A stretch of DNA of 64,000 bases from Bactrocera neohumeralis. Lineage: Eukaryota > Arthropoda > Insecta > Diptera > Tephritidae. The stretch lies in the NCBI RefSeq assembly GCF_024586455.1, contig NC_065921.1:88596061-88660060 (forward strand), read 5' to 3'. Shown here in pieces: positions 47,174 to 59,712 of this stretch. Position 1 is the stretch's first letter. Each line of letters begins with the position of its first letter. Made by a program: the position numbers and the translations under genes. The notes beneath the pieces are model-generated. The model did not search any database, was not told the DNA's origin, and worked only from the letters and a program-made list of their open reading frames with translations.

Positions 47174-48710
47174 ATGAGTGAGTTGGAAATGGAAGTAGAT
47201 TTAGGAGAAAATGAAGAAAAACCGTAAGTAATCTTGATCTAAATCAAAACATTCGGGGTTTTGGGTACACATTTTAGTGATATAAAGTAATACCCAGATA
47301 CAAATAATTGAGCGAAATGCATTAGCTATAGCTTTACAATATTTTAGATATGTGCGAACCTTGGAAGATGTCCAAAGTATCATTAAACATGCCAAATTGG
47401 ATGCTAAAAATCTCACACAAGTTACCCAAGCACTTTACTACCCATCTTCTACAATGGACGACGATAATTTAAAACTGCTAGAGTTGGATACACATATGCA
47501 TCAACAAATACGTCTTGGTCAGAAGCTCTACTTTAAAGGGGGTCATAATGAAAAAATTGTGCTATGTACTGAGGAGAAAACGTATGACGTGAAGGGCGCA
47601 GAGATCTCTAACAGTCTGTTGTTGGTGCCGGATTTAAAATTCGCCGCTGCTACTAGCACATCACCGTTGAAGAGTCCTCGCGCCGGGACTTCTTCACTTG
47701 AGACAAGTTTGAACGATGATGATGACGATATTTCGGTTGATCGAGCACTGGAGCAGCGTAAAGTGCTTAAAATATTTCACGAATACTTTGAATGTCGCGA
47801 AATAAGACCTCGTTACCGAAAGATATACGAACTGTTACAGTTAACACGTTATTCTGGACCGGAAAACGAGGAGTATATTGATCGCAAATTGCTATTCACA
47901 TATGATCAACTGTTGGATACAGTACAATGTAGTCGTAAGCAATTCGATGAAGGCTTAATACAATTTCGTGCTATGGAATTCGAAGGACGCATGCGCGTAC
48001 TCGAATGTGAATATGAAATGCGCATAGTGAATTTTATGTTGGGATTGTTGAGTGAAAATTCGTGGCCTTTAGATGAAGTGCAATATGAAGAGACTTTGTC
48101 GGCTTTGGAAGGAATCGCGCCAACTGAAATTGTAAAAGGACTTTTCCGCATTTACACAGCGCCGACTGAGGGCAAAGAAGGAAAATATACCTATAAAGAG
48201 AGCCTTGTTTCACGTATCATTGCACAGAATATATTGCAACCGGAGTTAAAGTTTCGTAAAGACGAATTTATGAGCACTTGGCAAGAAGCATTACCAGAGG
48301 GCATGCGTTGTGATGTAAGTAGAAAAAATAGTTGCATTTTCATATTTTAATTTTTTTTTTTTTTTTTATTTTGAATTTAGGAAAAATTTTTACGTGGCCT
48401 GGGCATTATTGATAGGGAGGGTGTTACTCCTTGTATTCGATCGCTCGTCGAAGAGCTGCTGCCAACAAATATTCACGAAAGAATGCGAATTTTGTTCAAA
48501 AACAAAGCGCGTTGGACGAAAGATGAAATGGAGCCTTATATTGAGTGAGTAAACATTACCGTTACAATTCAGTACACCAAACACCCATTATATAAATCTT
48601 ATTCTTGTAGATGCTTTAGTACACCTACCCTCTCTGTGTCGACCTTATTGGCCAAACATGCACGCTCTCTTACGGAGAATGGTGTGCGCTATTTCGTATC
48701 AAAACACTGA
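47174..48710 (+). CDS. Dscc1: Sister chromatid cohesion protein DCC1
   Basis: Four exons (47174-47223, 47348-48314, 48381-48544, 48611-48710) give 426 residues. The sequence carries conserved DCC1 blocks: LLLVPDL, ILKIFHEYFE-like VLKIFHEYFECREIRPRY, LLFTYDQLLDTVQCS, MRVLECEYEMRIVNFML and the winged-helix C terminus FLRGLGIIDREG, ARWTKDEMEPYIE, TLLAKHARSLTENGVRYFV. DCC1 joins CTF8 and CTF18 to form the alternative clamp loader that acts on PCNA and promotes cohesion at replication forks in the nucleus. All splice phases agree and no lesions are seen. A short acidic/Ser insert (SPRAGTSSLETSLNDDDDD) is probably disordered. The stop lies only 67 bp from that of the convergent DDX24 gene. Confidence 0.9.
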
Positions 48711-48755
48711 CTTATATTTAGTTTACATTATTTAATAATTATTTTTAAAACATCA

Positions 48756-48761
48756 TTTATT
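48756..48761 (-). terminator. DDX24 poly(A) signal
   Basis: TTTATT on the plus strand is AATAAA for the minus-strand DDX24 transcript, 17 bp past its stop. It lies inside the expected 3' untranslated region of the convergent DCC1 gene. Confidence 0.65.
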
Positions 48762-48777
48762 CAATAATTGTGTATTT

Positions 48778-51700
48778 TTATGCTAGTTTTCGTTTTTTAT
48801 TCCGATTTTTCTTTGCTTCCTTTAAGTCCTCTATTGCCGCCTTCATTACGTTTACAGCGCTCCCTTTATCAGTATCTGTAACGGTGTTGCCAATGGCCGG
48901 CATTTGCAATTGTCCGGTACTAGTTGGATATCTACGAATTTAAATAAGTTGATTAAATTAAGAAATATATTTAAAAAAGTAATAATAATAATTTACTTAA
49001 AACTGAACCCGCTTGGAAACATTGGTTTTGACAACAAAGACCTGAGCTGACCACGTATATTTTCCAAATGCATCCGATCGCGTCGTCGTTCGATCACGAA
49101 AGCGTCTTCGTCTTGGTCACTGCCACTAAAATGTAGAAAATTTAAATATCATACCATTAATTATTTGCACTATTTTTACTTACGACTCGTCATTAAATCC
49201 ATCTATTATCATATCCATCTCCTCCGCATGCTTCTTCATCCAACCAATTTCACTTTGTGTGCGACGTTGCTTAAGTTCAAGCTTATCAACCTCCCTGGCC
49301 AAGTTCACACGCTCCTTTACCGCACGTAGATACTTCTCGGAAACGGGAAACAATGGTAAATCTTCCGCTGTTTGTATTGAATTTTAATATGCATATACAT
49401 TCGAAAAAAAAGAAAAAATCGACTATGCACTCACATCTGTCCAGGGTTTTATAAAGCTTTACATAGTTCTTCACTTCGCCGGGCTCCATAAGCATTACGG
49501 TTATGCCATTTTTATTTGCTCGAGCAGTTCGCCCTGAACGGTGAACATAGTTTTCGCTGGTGCGTGGCACTTGGTAGTGTATCACATGTTCCACATTTGG
49601 TATGTCTAACCCGCGCGCCGCAACATCGGTGGCGATTAAGAATCCATTCGGATTGTCGCGGAATCGCTCCAGGTTCTTAAGACGTTGTTTTTGTACCATA
49701 TTTGCGTGCAACGGCAAAGGTGCACATTCCAACAAACCAAAGAGTGTTGTCAAGCGTTTCACACAGTCAATTGAGTTACAGAACACAATAGTGCGACCTG
49801 GATGACGCTGTACGAAATAGTATAGATAATAGTCCTTTTGATCGATTGAACATATGAGACGACATTCGGTGAGGTTATGTGCCGTTTCTGCAATGAAATG
49901 GTTTAATAATTACATGGAAGCTGTTGTTGTTGTAGTGGTTATCTAGTCTCATTTGGGTGGTAAGTTGTTATAAGACTCAATATGTTGGTGGGTCTCATAC
50001 ATAGGTTTCAGTAGTGGGACCACTTTTCCAACTTTCCACATTGTTGGTGGTTTGCTTAAACTTACGTTGACTGCTGGTGATGTCCACAATTTTGGGCTGT
50101 GAAATTCCCAACTCTTCTATAAGACCTTGAATTTTCATGCCGGGTGTTTGTTTTATAAACTTGGGCCGTTTTCCCACATTTCGCCCTGCAAATTAAATAT
50201 CATCAAAATATGTACATATGTTAAATAAATTTAGTCAAGCAATTTACGTTGCATATGGTCGGGCAAGTCATGCACCAGTGTTAAAGTAGCCGAAAATATG
50301 AAATTCTGCCTCGTTTGCTTCTTCTCTTCATTTGCGTTCAGCACTTTCAAAAGGCTCCGAAGTTCTTCGAAGTGGCCTTTTTCTACCATGCGATCAGTTT
50401 CGTCGATTACCAAGAAACTTATGTCTTCAATTTTGCTTAAATGTGGATTTTCTTGTTGATAGAGCTCCCATAAGCGTCCGGGAGTCGCAACAACAATTTC
50501 AGGGCAACGTTTCAGTAAACGTTCCTGTTTAGCGACAGCTAATCCACCAAAAATCGCCGCAACTTTTATACCTAAGGTTCAATGCGTTTATTACTATAAG
50601 TTAATCAATATAATTGAATTTTCTTGCCAGTGTACTTCGCGGCTGCTACTAAGTGATCTCGTACTTGTACTGCTAACTCACGAGTTGGTGTGAGCACCAC
50701 CGCATACAGTGGTCCGTTGTGCTCCTGATCGTCCTCCGAATCACTTGCTTCGTCCTCTGTAGGTAAAGACGGATAAAAATCAAGTTCTTCTGGTGGTGGA
50801 GTTAGCTCCCTATCTTCTTCAATTGCTTTGGATTTCACATCCTGAGTTTGTCCCTTTATTTTAGGCGCTTTACGTATCCCACTACGTAGGTTTTTCGATT
50901 TCAGTTCCATGATACCGGCTAATAACGGTATACCGAATGCTAAAGTTTTACCACTGCCAGTTTCCGCCGCCCCAAGTATGTCTTTTTTGCCCAAAATGGC
51001 AGCAGGCAGTGTCATAGCCTGTATTTCCGTCGGCGATTTGAAGCCTTTTTCAGCAATAGCTTGAAGAATGACTTGTGGCACACCTAATCCATTCCAGCCC
51101 TGCATTTAAATTGAAATGCATGTTTGTATCATAAATAAGTTATTCTCAAAATAAGTTATTCTTACCTCAAGGTCATCAACGCTTATCGCTGACGCATTCA
51201 GCAACTGTGGAGCCTCAGTTTCAATCATCACTGGTTTCAATATTTACATCACTATCTTCAACTGGTGGTCTCAGCAAAGCAAAGCGATCTGGAGGATATT
51301 CCTCTTCATTACTTTGGTCGACCTGAACATCAGCGTCTTGTTTATTTTCATTCCTCTTCTGTTTACGTTTTTCACGTTTTGCTTTACGTTTTTCAATTGA
51401 GTTTAATTTCCGCTCTGCCAGACGTTCCTTTCTGTTTTTCGGCGTAGTCGATTCTGTATCATCATCATCTTCTGTATCAGTTTCCGAATTTGATTGCTTC
51501 TCCAACTTACGTTTTTTAGCTTCCAACTTGCTTTCCTTTCTCTTTTCTTTCCTTGAGCGTTTTCCCTTCAATATACATATAAGGTGATGATTGATGCACA
51601 TAAATACATTCTCTATAATATTTTATTTACCTTAGCAGTTTCTACTAATTTAGGGTCATATTCTTCCAATACCTCTAGGCCAATGAGACCTTCAAAGCCG

Positions 51701-51834
51701 CCACCGTCATCAGAGATTATATTGCCTTTGATTTTCACTTTCTCCCAAGCTTTATTCTCCAGCGCATCTTCAATAGTTTTTATTTTATTAGATTTCGGAT
51801 GGACTTTTATCTTTTTTGTTTTAACTGCAGGCAT
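48778..51834 (-). CDS. Ddx24: ATP-dependent RNA helicase DDX24, one-base frameshift
   Basis: Nine minus-strand exons: 51834-51631, 51565-51166, 51099-50628, 50571-50248, 50185-50066, 49887-49435, 49367-49184, 49125-48997 and 48931-48778. Removing one base would give 812 residues. A Lys/Glu-rich N terminus leads to the helicase core: Q-motif region (GWNGLGVPQVILQAIAEKGF, TEIQ), motif I AAETGSGKT, Ia PTRELAVQV, ATPGRL, motif II DETD (not DEAD), III FSATL, IV TIVFCNS, V ATDVAARGLDIPN, VI HRSGRTARA, then a basic tail. DDX24 helicases act in nucleolar ribosome assembly. Exon 2 is 400 bases and shifts frame near 51223 (GATGATTGAAAC); deleting one T restores SDDETEAPQLLNASAISV. Intron 3 uses a GC donor. 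Minus-strand AATAAA is at 48761-48756. Drosophila counterpart probably CG9143. Confidence 0.88.
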
Positions 51835-51974
51835 TTTCCTAGTGCGTGTTTTAATTGAAAACAAAATTTATTTTGACATTTATGCCTGGCACGTGCATTT
51901 GTTTATACTTGCATTAAATTTGGGAGCCAGTGTACTATCAGTTGTTTATGGCAGGGTAACCGTCACTTATTTAA

Positions 51975-52690
51975 TTTGGCTTCAAAATCTGTGGACCAGC
52001 CTTGGTTTGATATCGCGTACCAGGCTTTCGAAACCTATGAGACGTTTTTCGAGCATTTCCTGAGCAGAAGCGATAGTCAAGCGCCACTTAAAGTGGTATT
52101 ACCATATGAGATTACATCGCTTTTGGTGCTGGAATGTATAAAACAGCTCTACAGCCTATCAGTTCGCAACTGAATGCTCCTCATCTGGGTGCCAGATCAC
52201 AAAGTGTAGTCGGGAATGAACTGAGTGGCGAGCTTGCCCGCTTTGCAGCAGCTTCCAGAATAAAAGGATCGGAGCATTGCGGTTGGTTTTCATACAAAAA
52301 TGAAGCTGCTTCGCGAGGATGAGAGACTAGGTAGGGAAAAATGCTGGCAACAAGCACATGCGGCATACGGCAGGCAAAATTGATAATGGATAGTTACAAC
52401 CTCACTAGGGTTAAAAGCATAATTAACTTCCCAAGGGGCAAATTTCGTTTACTTGTGAGCAGGAAACTCCTGAGCACCTCATTCTAGACTGCACACCAGC
52501 CTGTAGACCCAGTGTCTAGGCCCTGGGATCTATATATTTGAATAAGGATCATATCGCCTAAATGACAGCCATCAGGGTACTGGAATTTATCCGAGTACTG
52601 GACTATGTAAGTCTGTGTGATAGAGGAGAAGACCTTAGGTTGGGGTTTCTATCTATTTATCTAAGAGAAGGGAAGACTGTATTTTTACTA
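51975..52690 (+). mobile_element. Decayed LINE fragment: RNase H end and 3' region
   Basis: Plus-strand reading gives SDSQAPLKVV followed by YEITSLLVLECIKQLYSLSV (near 52075-52165), matching the SDSQAAL catalytic region of LINE RNase H domains, then MLLIWVP (shifted frame) and GNELSGELARFAAASRIKG (RNase H end, cf. GNExADELA). Further on ETPEHLILDC (near 52465-52490) is the Cys-His tail found in R1/LOA/I-like elements, ending with AIRVLEFIRVLDYVSLCDRG. Multiple stops show decay. The exact 5' limit is unclear; the first 100 bases are assigned only loosely. It lies immediately upstream of DDX24. Confidence 0.72.
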
Positions 52691-52937
52691 CCGGCGATCA
52701 TTACTAATTAAGGGCAGCAATGTCTTAATGTCTCACGAAATTAACCCTTCAATGTGTACTAACAAATAATTCATTGGTTAATTTAATTCTAATAAATTTT
52801 ATTTCAGCATAATCTTTCGTTTCTTATGATATCGCGAATTCTATAATATGTTTGCCTTTTTATTGCATGGGTAAATTTACAGTTAACAATGCCGCTTGTC
52901 AATTATCACTAAATATTTAATTATTTCATACGCCACA

Positions 52938-54237
52938 CTAAGCTACACCCAGTTTAGCCTTCAAGGACTCGGGCATTTCTGGTGGAGGTGGTCTGGGCAT
53001 ATGCAGGTACACCTTAACAGCATCATAGATGAACCATTGAGCGGCAGTTAGAGTACCAATCATCACAATCCTAGGCACAAGGCCGCCCCAAAGACCTATT
53101 AGGGGGGAAGAGAAAGTCATAAGAAATATGAAGCTTAATAAATATAAGAGAATGCTACAGAAAAGTATGTACGTACCAGCCCAACCCAGTTGCTTGGCCA
53201 CATCGAAGGCTGAGGCGCCCTTGGCTTGGTTCAATTTGGATACAACTGTATCAGCTGGATGGGATACGATGGCACAGAAGACGCCCGCAATATAACCAGC
53301 GGCGAAAGTTACGACCAGTTGTTCACCCTTCGTACAGTCCTGACGGGGTTTGGGTACGACATATCTGTAACGGTACAATGCAATTTATCAGATATATAGG
53401 TATAAGAAACATATTTTAATTTTTGTTGAAAACACTTCACTTACTTATATAGAAGTTCCAGCGTTCTTTCGAAGCAGGCGAATTTCATCATTGTGTATGG
53501 AATTTGTCTCATCCACAATGGTACCAAACCCTTATAGAATGCGGCAATGCCTTCCTGTGCCGACATCTTGGGCAAAGCTTCACGCAAAGTGTTTGCAAAC
53601 CCGGGGGTTGTTTGAATTTTCACTTTGGCCGCCTCCATAGGAGATAAAGCAATATCGGCAAAGAATTCAGCCGATGCGGAAGCTGCGAGGTACAACCAAG
53701 TACGATACAGGTAGGAGTTCTCCTCACCAATCGCATCAGAGTAGATCACTTTAAATACTTCATAGAGACCAAATTTACAGAGACCCTGCATAGAATAACC
53801 GAAGAAAGTTGGCGCCCATCCCTTAGAAAGACCTTTTACGCCATCTTCTTTAAGTGTAACGGCAAAGCCATTGAACACACTCTTATATTTAACGGGGTCG
53901 ACTTGTAAGCGACATTTGACCAAATCCAATGGCACCACCATGGTGTGAGTTAGACCGCACGAGATGATACCACCCAGACCACAGAGTGCAAAGTAGGTGT
54001 TCGAACCGAACTCGCAGGAGTCTTAGTAAAACAAAAGAAATTTATATTTGTGGAAATTCCTTAACAAAATTGAAGTCGTTTTAACTTACCTCCCTCGGCG
54101 GCTGCGGCAGCCATTATCTGGTGGTTTGGCGTCAGTTTTGAGCCATCGCTGCGGCTGCTCGCCTGACAACTGGCTGCCGAAAAGGGAGTTTTAAAGGGAG
54201 AATTTTGGGCGGCTTCAAGTAGGGATGTGAAGAGCAT
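52938..54237 (-). CDS. Mpcp: Mitochondrial phosphate carrier
   Basis: Four exons (54237-54090, 54021-53445, 53364-53177, 53095-52938) give 356 residues. This SLC25A3-type carrier imports inorganic phosphate with protons across the inner mitochondrial membrane for ATP synthesis. Three carrier repeats show the signature PxDxxKxR-type motifs: VPLDLVKCRLQVDP, SPMEAAKVKIQTTP and HPADTVVSKLNQ (variant third repeat, usual for this family). Conserved stretches include GWAPTFFGYSMQGLCKFGLYE, PLWMRQIPYTMMKFACFE and GLWGGLVPRIVMIGTLTAAQ. The N terminus (MLFTSLLEAAQNSPF) is a cleavable-type presequence. Splice phases agree throughout. Minus-strand AATAAA at 52864-52859. Drosophila has two paralogues; which one this matches was not determined. 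Confidence 0.95.
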
Positions 54238-55899
54238 TTCGTCAATGTTTACAGTTCAGGCTGCATGTTATGGAACCCACAAAAATAAAAGCAAAATTAG
54301 AGAAAATAAATGCAATAAATATAAAAACATAAATTTAAATAATTCAGTTATAAAATTAATTATTTAAAAATAAATATTTCAAATTAAATTTAAATTAATG
54401 TACGCTGTCAGTTATTGACTTTTAGGTTAGCACAGTCGTTTGCCAAAAATGATGTAATACGCTGATTACAGTTAGAGGCCAACTGTCTCTATTTTATCTA
54501 CATATGCTTCAACAGAGAAGGTCATTAACACATTGAAGGTCTATGCATTTTTTGGTATAGAGAATTTCAGTCGAACTTCGAAGTTTGTAGTATAAGATTA
54601 TTTTAATTTCAAAGCCCAGTTTAAGAAAATAGTTTAAAAATTAATTTTGTTTCGTACTGTAAACGGTTTTTTACGCTTTTAGCTCAGGTGTATATTATTA
54701 GTGAAAATCCTTTAGTATTGCTTACGTCTCCTTCTATATCAATATATTTAGGCATTTATTTTTTACTGTTTTTTTAGCATTTGTTGTTAAATTTTTACAT
54801 AACGTTTTCATATTTAGCATCCACAATATGCAATTTGCTGATTATTGCGTAATAAAAATATTTTTCAAACACTTATAACCATATTTGTTAACCCCTGCAC
54901 TGTCCACATGCACTTACAACTTTTTTTTAATATTTGTACTTGTATTTTTGAACTCACTTGGATTTGAAATAGCGAAAACTAAAATCCACAGCTGAGTGGA
55001 AAATTAATTAAATTCAAAAAGGAATATTACCACGGAGAAACGTTCGTTGCACGCCAAACCACTAACCGAAATGCAGTGTGTGGATTATTTATTTTGTCTT
55101 GCAGGCGAAATTATTTTCCAATACAAAGAACTCTTCGCATTTGCAATATATTTTTGCATTTTCTACACATGCTAAGTGCAACTGCGCCGAGAGCATAATT
55201 TCTAGGTGTATTGAATGAAAAGCAATTCGAGAAAATTGAAAACGTTTCGGGTTTTCAAATATTTGCTCGTGCGGCAATCCCTCGGAAATGCAGCGCACAA
55301 ATACTCATTCGTTTGTATGTGTGGTAAAAATTGCTTGATTTGAACTTATGCGGTTTTCACGGGCAACAGCATGAACTGATTAGTGAGGATGGCGCTGACC
55401 TTGTGACACATTTTTTAAGAAACAAGAAAAACGTCAGCGCGTGTGCACAAAATGTTATAACCTCTAAAAAAGAGAAATTCGGGGAAAGCTTCGTTTAATT
55501 CAAATAAATTTTGTGCAGTTTTTGTGTGATATTTATAACAAAAGTTATATTTAATTTAAACAGCGCCAGTGAACTTCAATATTTTTAATATTTATTTTAA
55601 TCGTACAAGTTGCTCAATTACTTGTTTCTAAGTATATGCCAAGATTCATATATGTTTGTATGTGCAATTCATAAAATACATAAAATTAACATTAATAATA
55701 ATAATAAATATTATTCTTAAAAGACTCGCAGTTGCTTAGAAGTCCTGTACGCAATGTATCATGGTAAAAGAGAATTTCGAATATCTAATGCTTGCAATTT
55801 CTGTACAAAGCTTTATTGATCTTGGCTTAGTTATTGGCTGCTGCGACTGTTCATTATTGGTCTAGACGATTTGTAACATAGTTGACTTTTCACCGTCGG
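54238..55899. other. Mpcp upstream and Prp40 downstream region
   Basis: AT-rich DNA separating two minus-strand genes. A minus-strand AATAAA (TTTATT at 55812-55817) lies 83 bp after the Prp40 stop, so Prp40 transcripts should end near 55790. The rest likely contains the Mpcp promoter and 5' untranslated exon(s). No further gene is supported. Confidence 0.5.
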
Positions 55900-58729
55900 T
55901 CAATCTTCCATTTGTTCGTTCAATTGTGCTAATAATGCGGCGCGTTTTGACTCCAGTTCGGTTTCGCTTAGCGCTTGTTCCTCGGCATTACGCGAACTAG
56001 TACCTGAATTTTCAACATCGGACTGATTGCTACCATTTGCACTTATCGGTGTAATAGAGCGGTGATGTTTCTTTTCCTTCTTGCTCTTTTTGTCGCGTTT
56101 TTTCTTTCTGCTAACTGTAATATCATCCAATTGTGAAGTGGTTGGCGAAGCAATTGGCGAGGAGATGACGCGTTCAGATTCGCAGGAGGACTGTAAGGAA
56201 ATATTAACATTATTCAAACATTTTTCATGGTATATTGTACACTACATACAGCTCGTGAGGTTTTTTTGCTCTTTCGCTTCTTCTTTTTCTTCGATATGCG
56301 TTCACTTTCCATGCTGAGGCTAGAACTAATCGAATGCTGCAAAAAAATAAATGTAAATTTAATGTAAAAAATCCTAGAATTTGGTTATGCATATTTACCG
56401 AACGCGAATGGGACTTTCGTTTTTTTGATTTTGCCGGCTCAAATTCATCTTGATCATTTTCAATGTCCTTTAATTAATATTTTTAAAATTTGTTATTGTT
56501 TTGAAACTTGTTGGTACACTTGTGTTGCTTACCGATTTAGAACTGGAGCGCACTCTCTTCTTGTGTTTTTTGTTCTTCTTCGACTTTCGCGAGCGGGAAT
56601 GATGATGACTGCAGGCGTCCTCGCTTTCTTTAATATAGTCCTCCCAGATCTTTTTCACTCCGACTTCCTTTTCATAAACAGTGAATGCTTCTAAATGCTC
56701 CACCAACTTCTTTGCAGCTTCGTAAGGTTCCTGTACAGAAATATTTGCCTCCTGCCATTCCGCTTTGATTTCGTTTTCCAATTTTCGCAAACGGCGAGTT
56801 TCTTCTTTCAGACGCTCCTTTTCGACGGCTTCGGCCTATTTTTTTATTCAAGAATATAAAATGATTGCCTTTAGATAGGATTTTTTTTTTAATATGTCAA
56901 GTTTATTTACCTTTTCAAGCAGAGCATTATATGTCAATTTGACATTGCCCGCGTCTAAATTTGCAGAGCGTTTGTCTTCACATACAACAGTAGCAAATTC
57001 CTCGAAGGAAGTGTTTGCTTGTACCACGTACTGCTTTTCTTTGAGTATCTCGCGTATGATTTTCTTTTCATCGTGGTAGCGCGCCTTTAGGTCTTCCACA
57101 TAGAATTTGAATAAATCCAAGGGCGTAGAACCCGGCTGGCCGAGCATTGCTGAAAAACGCAAATCTGCCGATATTATTGGATACAGCTCTACCCAAAGCG
57201 ACATTGATGTAAGTTTTCCAGCTTCATGTTGTGCATCTAATAAGGATAAAAATGAATCGCGGTTTTTGCGCTGTTGACGTTTGAGACGCTTCTTCTCGCG
57301 TTCACGTTCCTCCTCTTCTTCCTTTTCTAATGATCGAATATGATCCTCGAAAACTATAAGCGCATCCTCTTTGTCCATCCCAAGTAGATTAACGTCATTC
57401 TTAAAGGCAGCATTTTGAAGCAGCATTAGTTGCGCCTGCGCCCATGTAGTTTCGTAAGTGATTGTGGTCATCGACTCGAGCAACTCGCCCAATACTTTCA
57501 TATTTCGTTTTTTTAGTAAACGCGTTTCCTCCCTTTCCCTCTTAGCCAAGTTGAAAATACAGTCATCATAAATATCACGACGATCCTGTTCCGGCACACT
57601 GGTCCATATTTTATTGGACGCAAATAACTCTTCGCATTTATAATATTTCATTTGCGAGTTCATTTTATCAGTTGACATTAGGAAACGTTCAAGGTCCTCC
57701 TTGGCTTTTTTAGCGCGTAAACGCGATTCTTCTCGTTCATCTTTCAGTTTTTGTGTTTTATATGCGTTAAATGTTTGTTTCTTTTCGTTCAAATTTTTAA
57801 AGGAACTATAACGCGGATCTTTGGAAATTATTTTGACGCACTGGTCCCAGTTAGCATTTGATGGTACATTTTTCTCCCGCAGTAAATCTTTGAAAGCTTC
57901 AATTGCTTCTTTTTTATCTTTAAATACTATTTTGGGTTCTTCCGTAGGTGATTCTTTTTTATCTGTAAAAATCATTCAATAATTATTATCGTAAACAAAT
58001 TTGAATGTTATTATTCGATTACTGTTTTCCTTCTCTTCTTTCCCTGTTTGTGGCATTTCAATTGAAGCTAATGTAGCAGCCATGGCTTGATCAAGGGCGG
58101 ATGAAGAATTTTCATTACTGCCTGGGGTCATAGGTGAACGAATATCAGGTGTAGCTATATTTACCACGGTGGGTAGAGTTGCCGGAAGTATACTGGCTAG
58201 CGCAGCCGGTGGCACCATTCCCGCCAAACTGGAAGATGTCATCGCAGCAACGGCTTTGGCAGCAGCAGCAGCTCTAAAACAATATACAATTGTGCACTTA
58301 GTTTTTTGTCGCAAAAGTTAGAAAATAAAAAAAATCTTACTCTTCTGCTTTGACTTTAGCTTGCATTTCTACGAATTCTGGTGGAGGCTCCCAACGTGAC
58401 TCTTTTGTGTTGACATTGTGATAATACACTTTACCAGCATCAGAACGATACTCCTTCCAAGGGCATTGGTGAGTCAACCGTTCGGCTGGTGTCATCAGTG
58501 CTTCGGGCTTCTCCCATGAGCTTTGTTTAGTGTTGTTATTGTAGTAATATGGTCGTCCATCGGGAGCCTTGTGTTCTGTCCATTCAGTGTTAGGCGGTAT
58601 ACCACCAAATGCTGCCGCCAGTTCTGGTGGAGGTGGCCCTCCAAAACCTGGTGGCGGTATGTTAAACATTGGCGGCATGCCCATTGGTGGCGGTACTGCA
58701 CCACCCGCCGCTCCCGGAGGTACATTCAT
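55900..58729 (-). CDS. Prp40: Pre-mRNA processing factor Prp40 (WW and FF domains)
   Basis: Seven exons (58729-58341, 58273-58023, 57962-56911, 56835-56533, 56467-56399, 56336-56250, 56190-55900) join in phase to give 813 residues. A Pro/Gly-rich start is followed by two WW domains (about 50-76, WTEHKAPDGRPYYYNNNTK; about 91-117, WKEYRSDAGKVYYHNVNTKE). An Ala/Ser/Pro linker leads to a series of FF domains beginning KDKKEAIEAFKDLLREKNV (about residue 225), including DPRYSSFKNLNEKKQTFNAY, PEQDRRDIYDDCIFNL and AFTVYEKEVGVKKIWEDYI. The last 170 residues are Lys/Arg/Ser-rich, resembling an RS-type nuclear tail. Prp40 belongs to the U1 snRNP and bridges the 5' splice site and branch point. It is divergent from alpha4GT1 with about 980 bp between ATGs. 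Confidence 0.92.
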
Positions 58730-59712
58730 ATCTCTGCTTTGTGCAAGACAAAATTTTTAAATACGCTTTACAGGTAAAATGACAAATTTCCGGTCGCAAA
58801 CTTGTCAACGTATGCCAAACAAAAAACTGCTCTCAACACCAAAACTGTTCTAACCTCAAACAGCGCCGTTGTACTGAATCCAGTCTGACTGATAGAATTA
58901 TAATAATATGCTATTTTAACACACAAATTATATAGTCACTTAATATTGTTCAACTTGCAAGTACTTGCTTTTAATTTCGTAAATGTTTACATTATCTAAA
59001 TTATCATGCAAAACTTGCTTAATATTACAATCCCCGGCTCGAGAAAATGCTCAATTGACATTTGAAAGCGTCGAGCAGAGTTGCACTTTACGCAGTTAAT
59101 TGCACAGTGATTTGAGCAAGGGCAGGCATGTTATCACTGCATAAAATTGGTCGTTCTTACAAATAAAATTGTTATACGATTTTATATGCAAGATTAATTA
59201 TTTCGAAATTATGTGAAATAAATTAGGGGTTTTCCTTGGACAGTCTGTTTTGGATTTTGTTAACTAGATGTACATACATCAAATGTTATTAATTTTCGTT
59301 CTCTCATTGAATTCGCTAAAATAATACTTTTATTAAAAAGTTTGTTTACTTATTCCAGACAACATTTCAAATGATAATAAAAAAATACATATGTAATGCT
59401 TATAGTGCCTTTCAAGTATAAAAAACTGACACCCTGGTAATTTCAAGGTTGTCAAAAGTACAATAAAATAAATATTACAGCGATAAGAAAACTTGTATAT
59501 TTTTGCTAAGTGATTGTGTTCAAACTAGTGTAAAGCCGTGGTATTATCCTTATTAAACGAAGATGTGGACTTCCTGAAACAGCCTGATTCTTTATTCGGT
59601 TTGGGGGAAGTTGAGCAATTACATATCGCTTAAATAAAATATGACATAGGAATTTCACATTCTCTATTATCTTTGAATCTCACAACTTAAATGTATTTCT
59701 GAAGTAAAAAAA
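58730..59712. promoter_or_regulatory. Divergent promoter region, Prp40 and alpha4GT1
   Basis: The gap between the two divergent start codons is AT-rich and must contain the 5' ends of both genes. No TATA-initiator pair with convincing spacing was seen. Confidence 0.5.

Noticed and set aside
51975..52173. Possible new gene divergent from DDX24
   Set aside because: The peptide at first looked genuine, but SDSQAPL and LVLECIKQLYSLSVRN match the RNase H region of a LINE, and LINE sequence continues immediately downstream; there is also no ATG in the frame.
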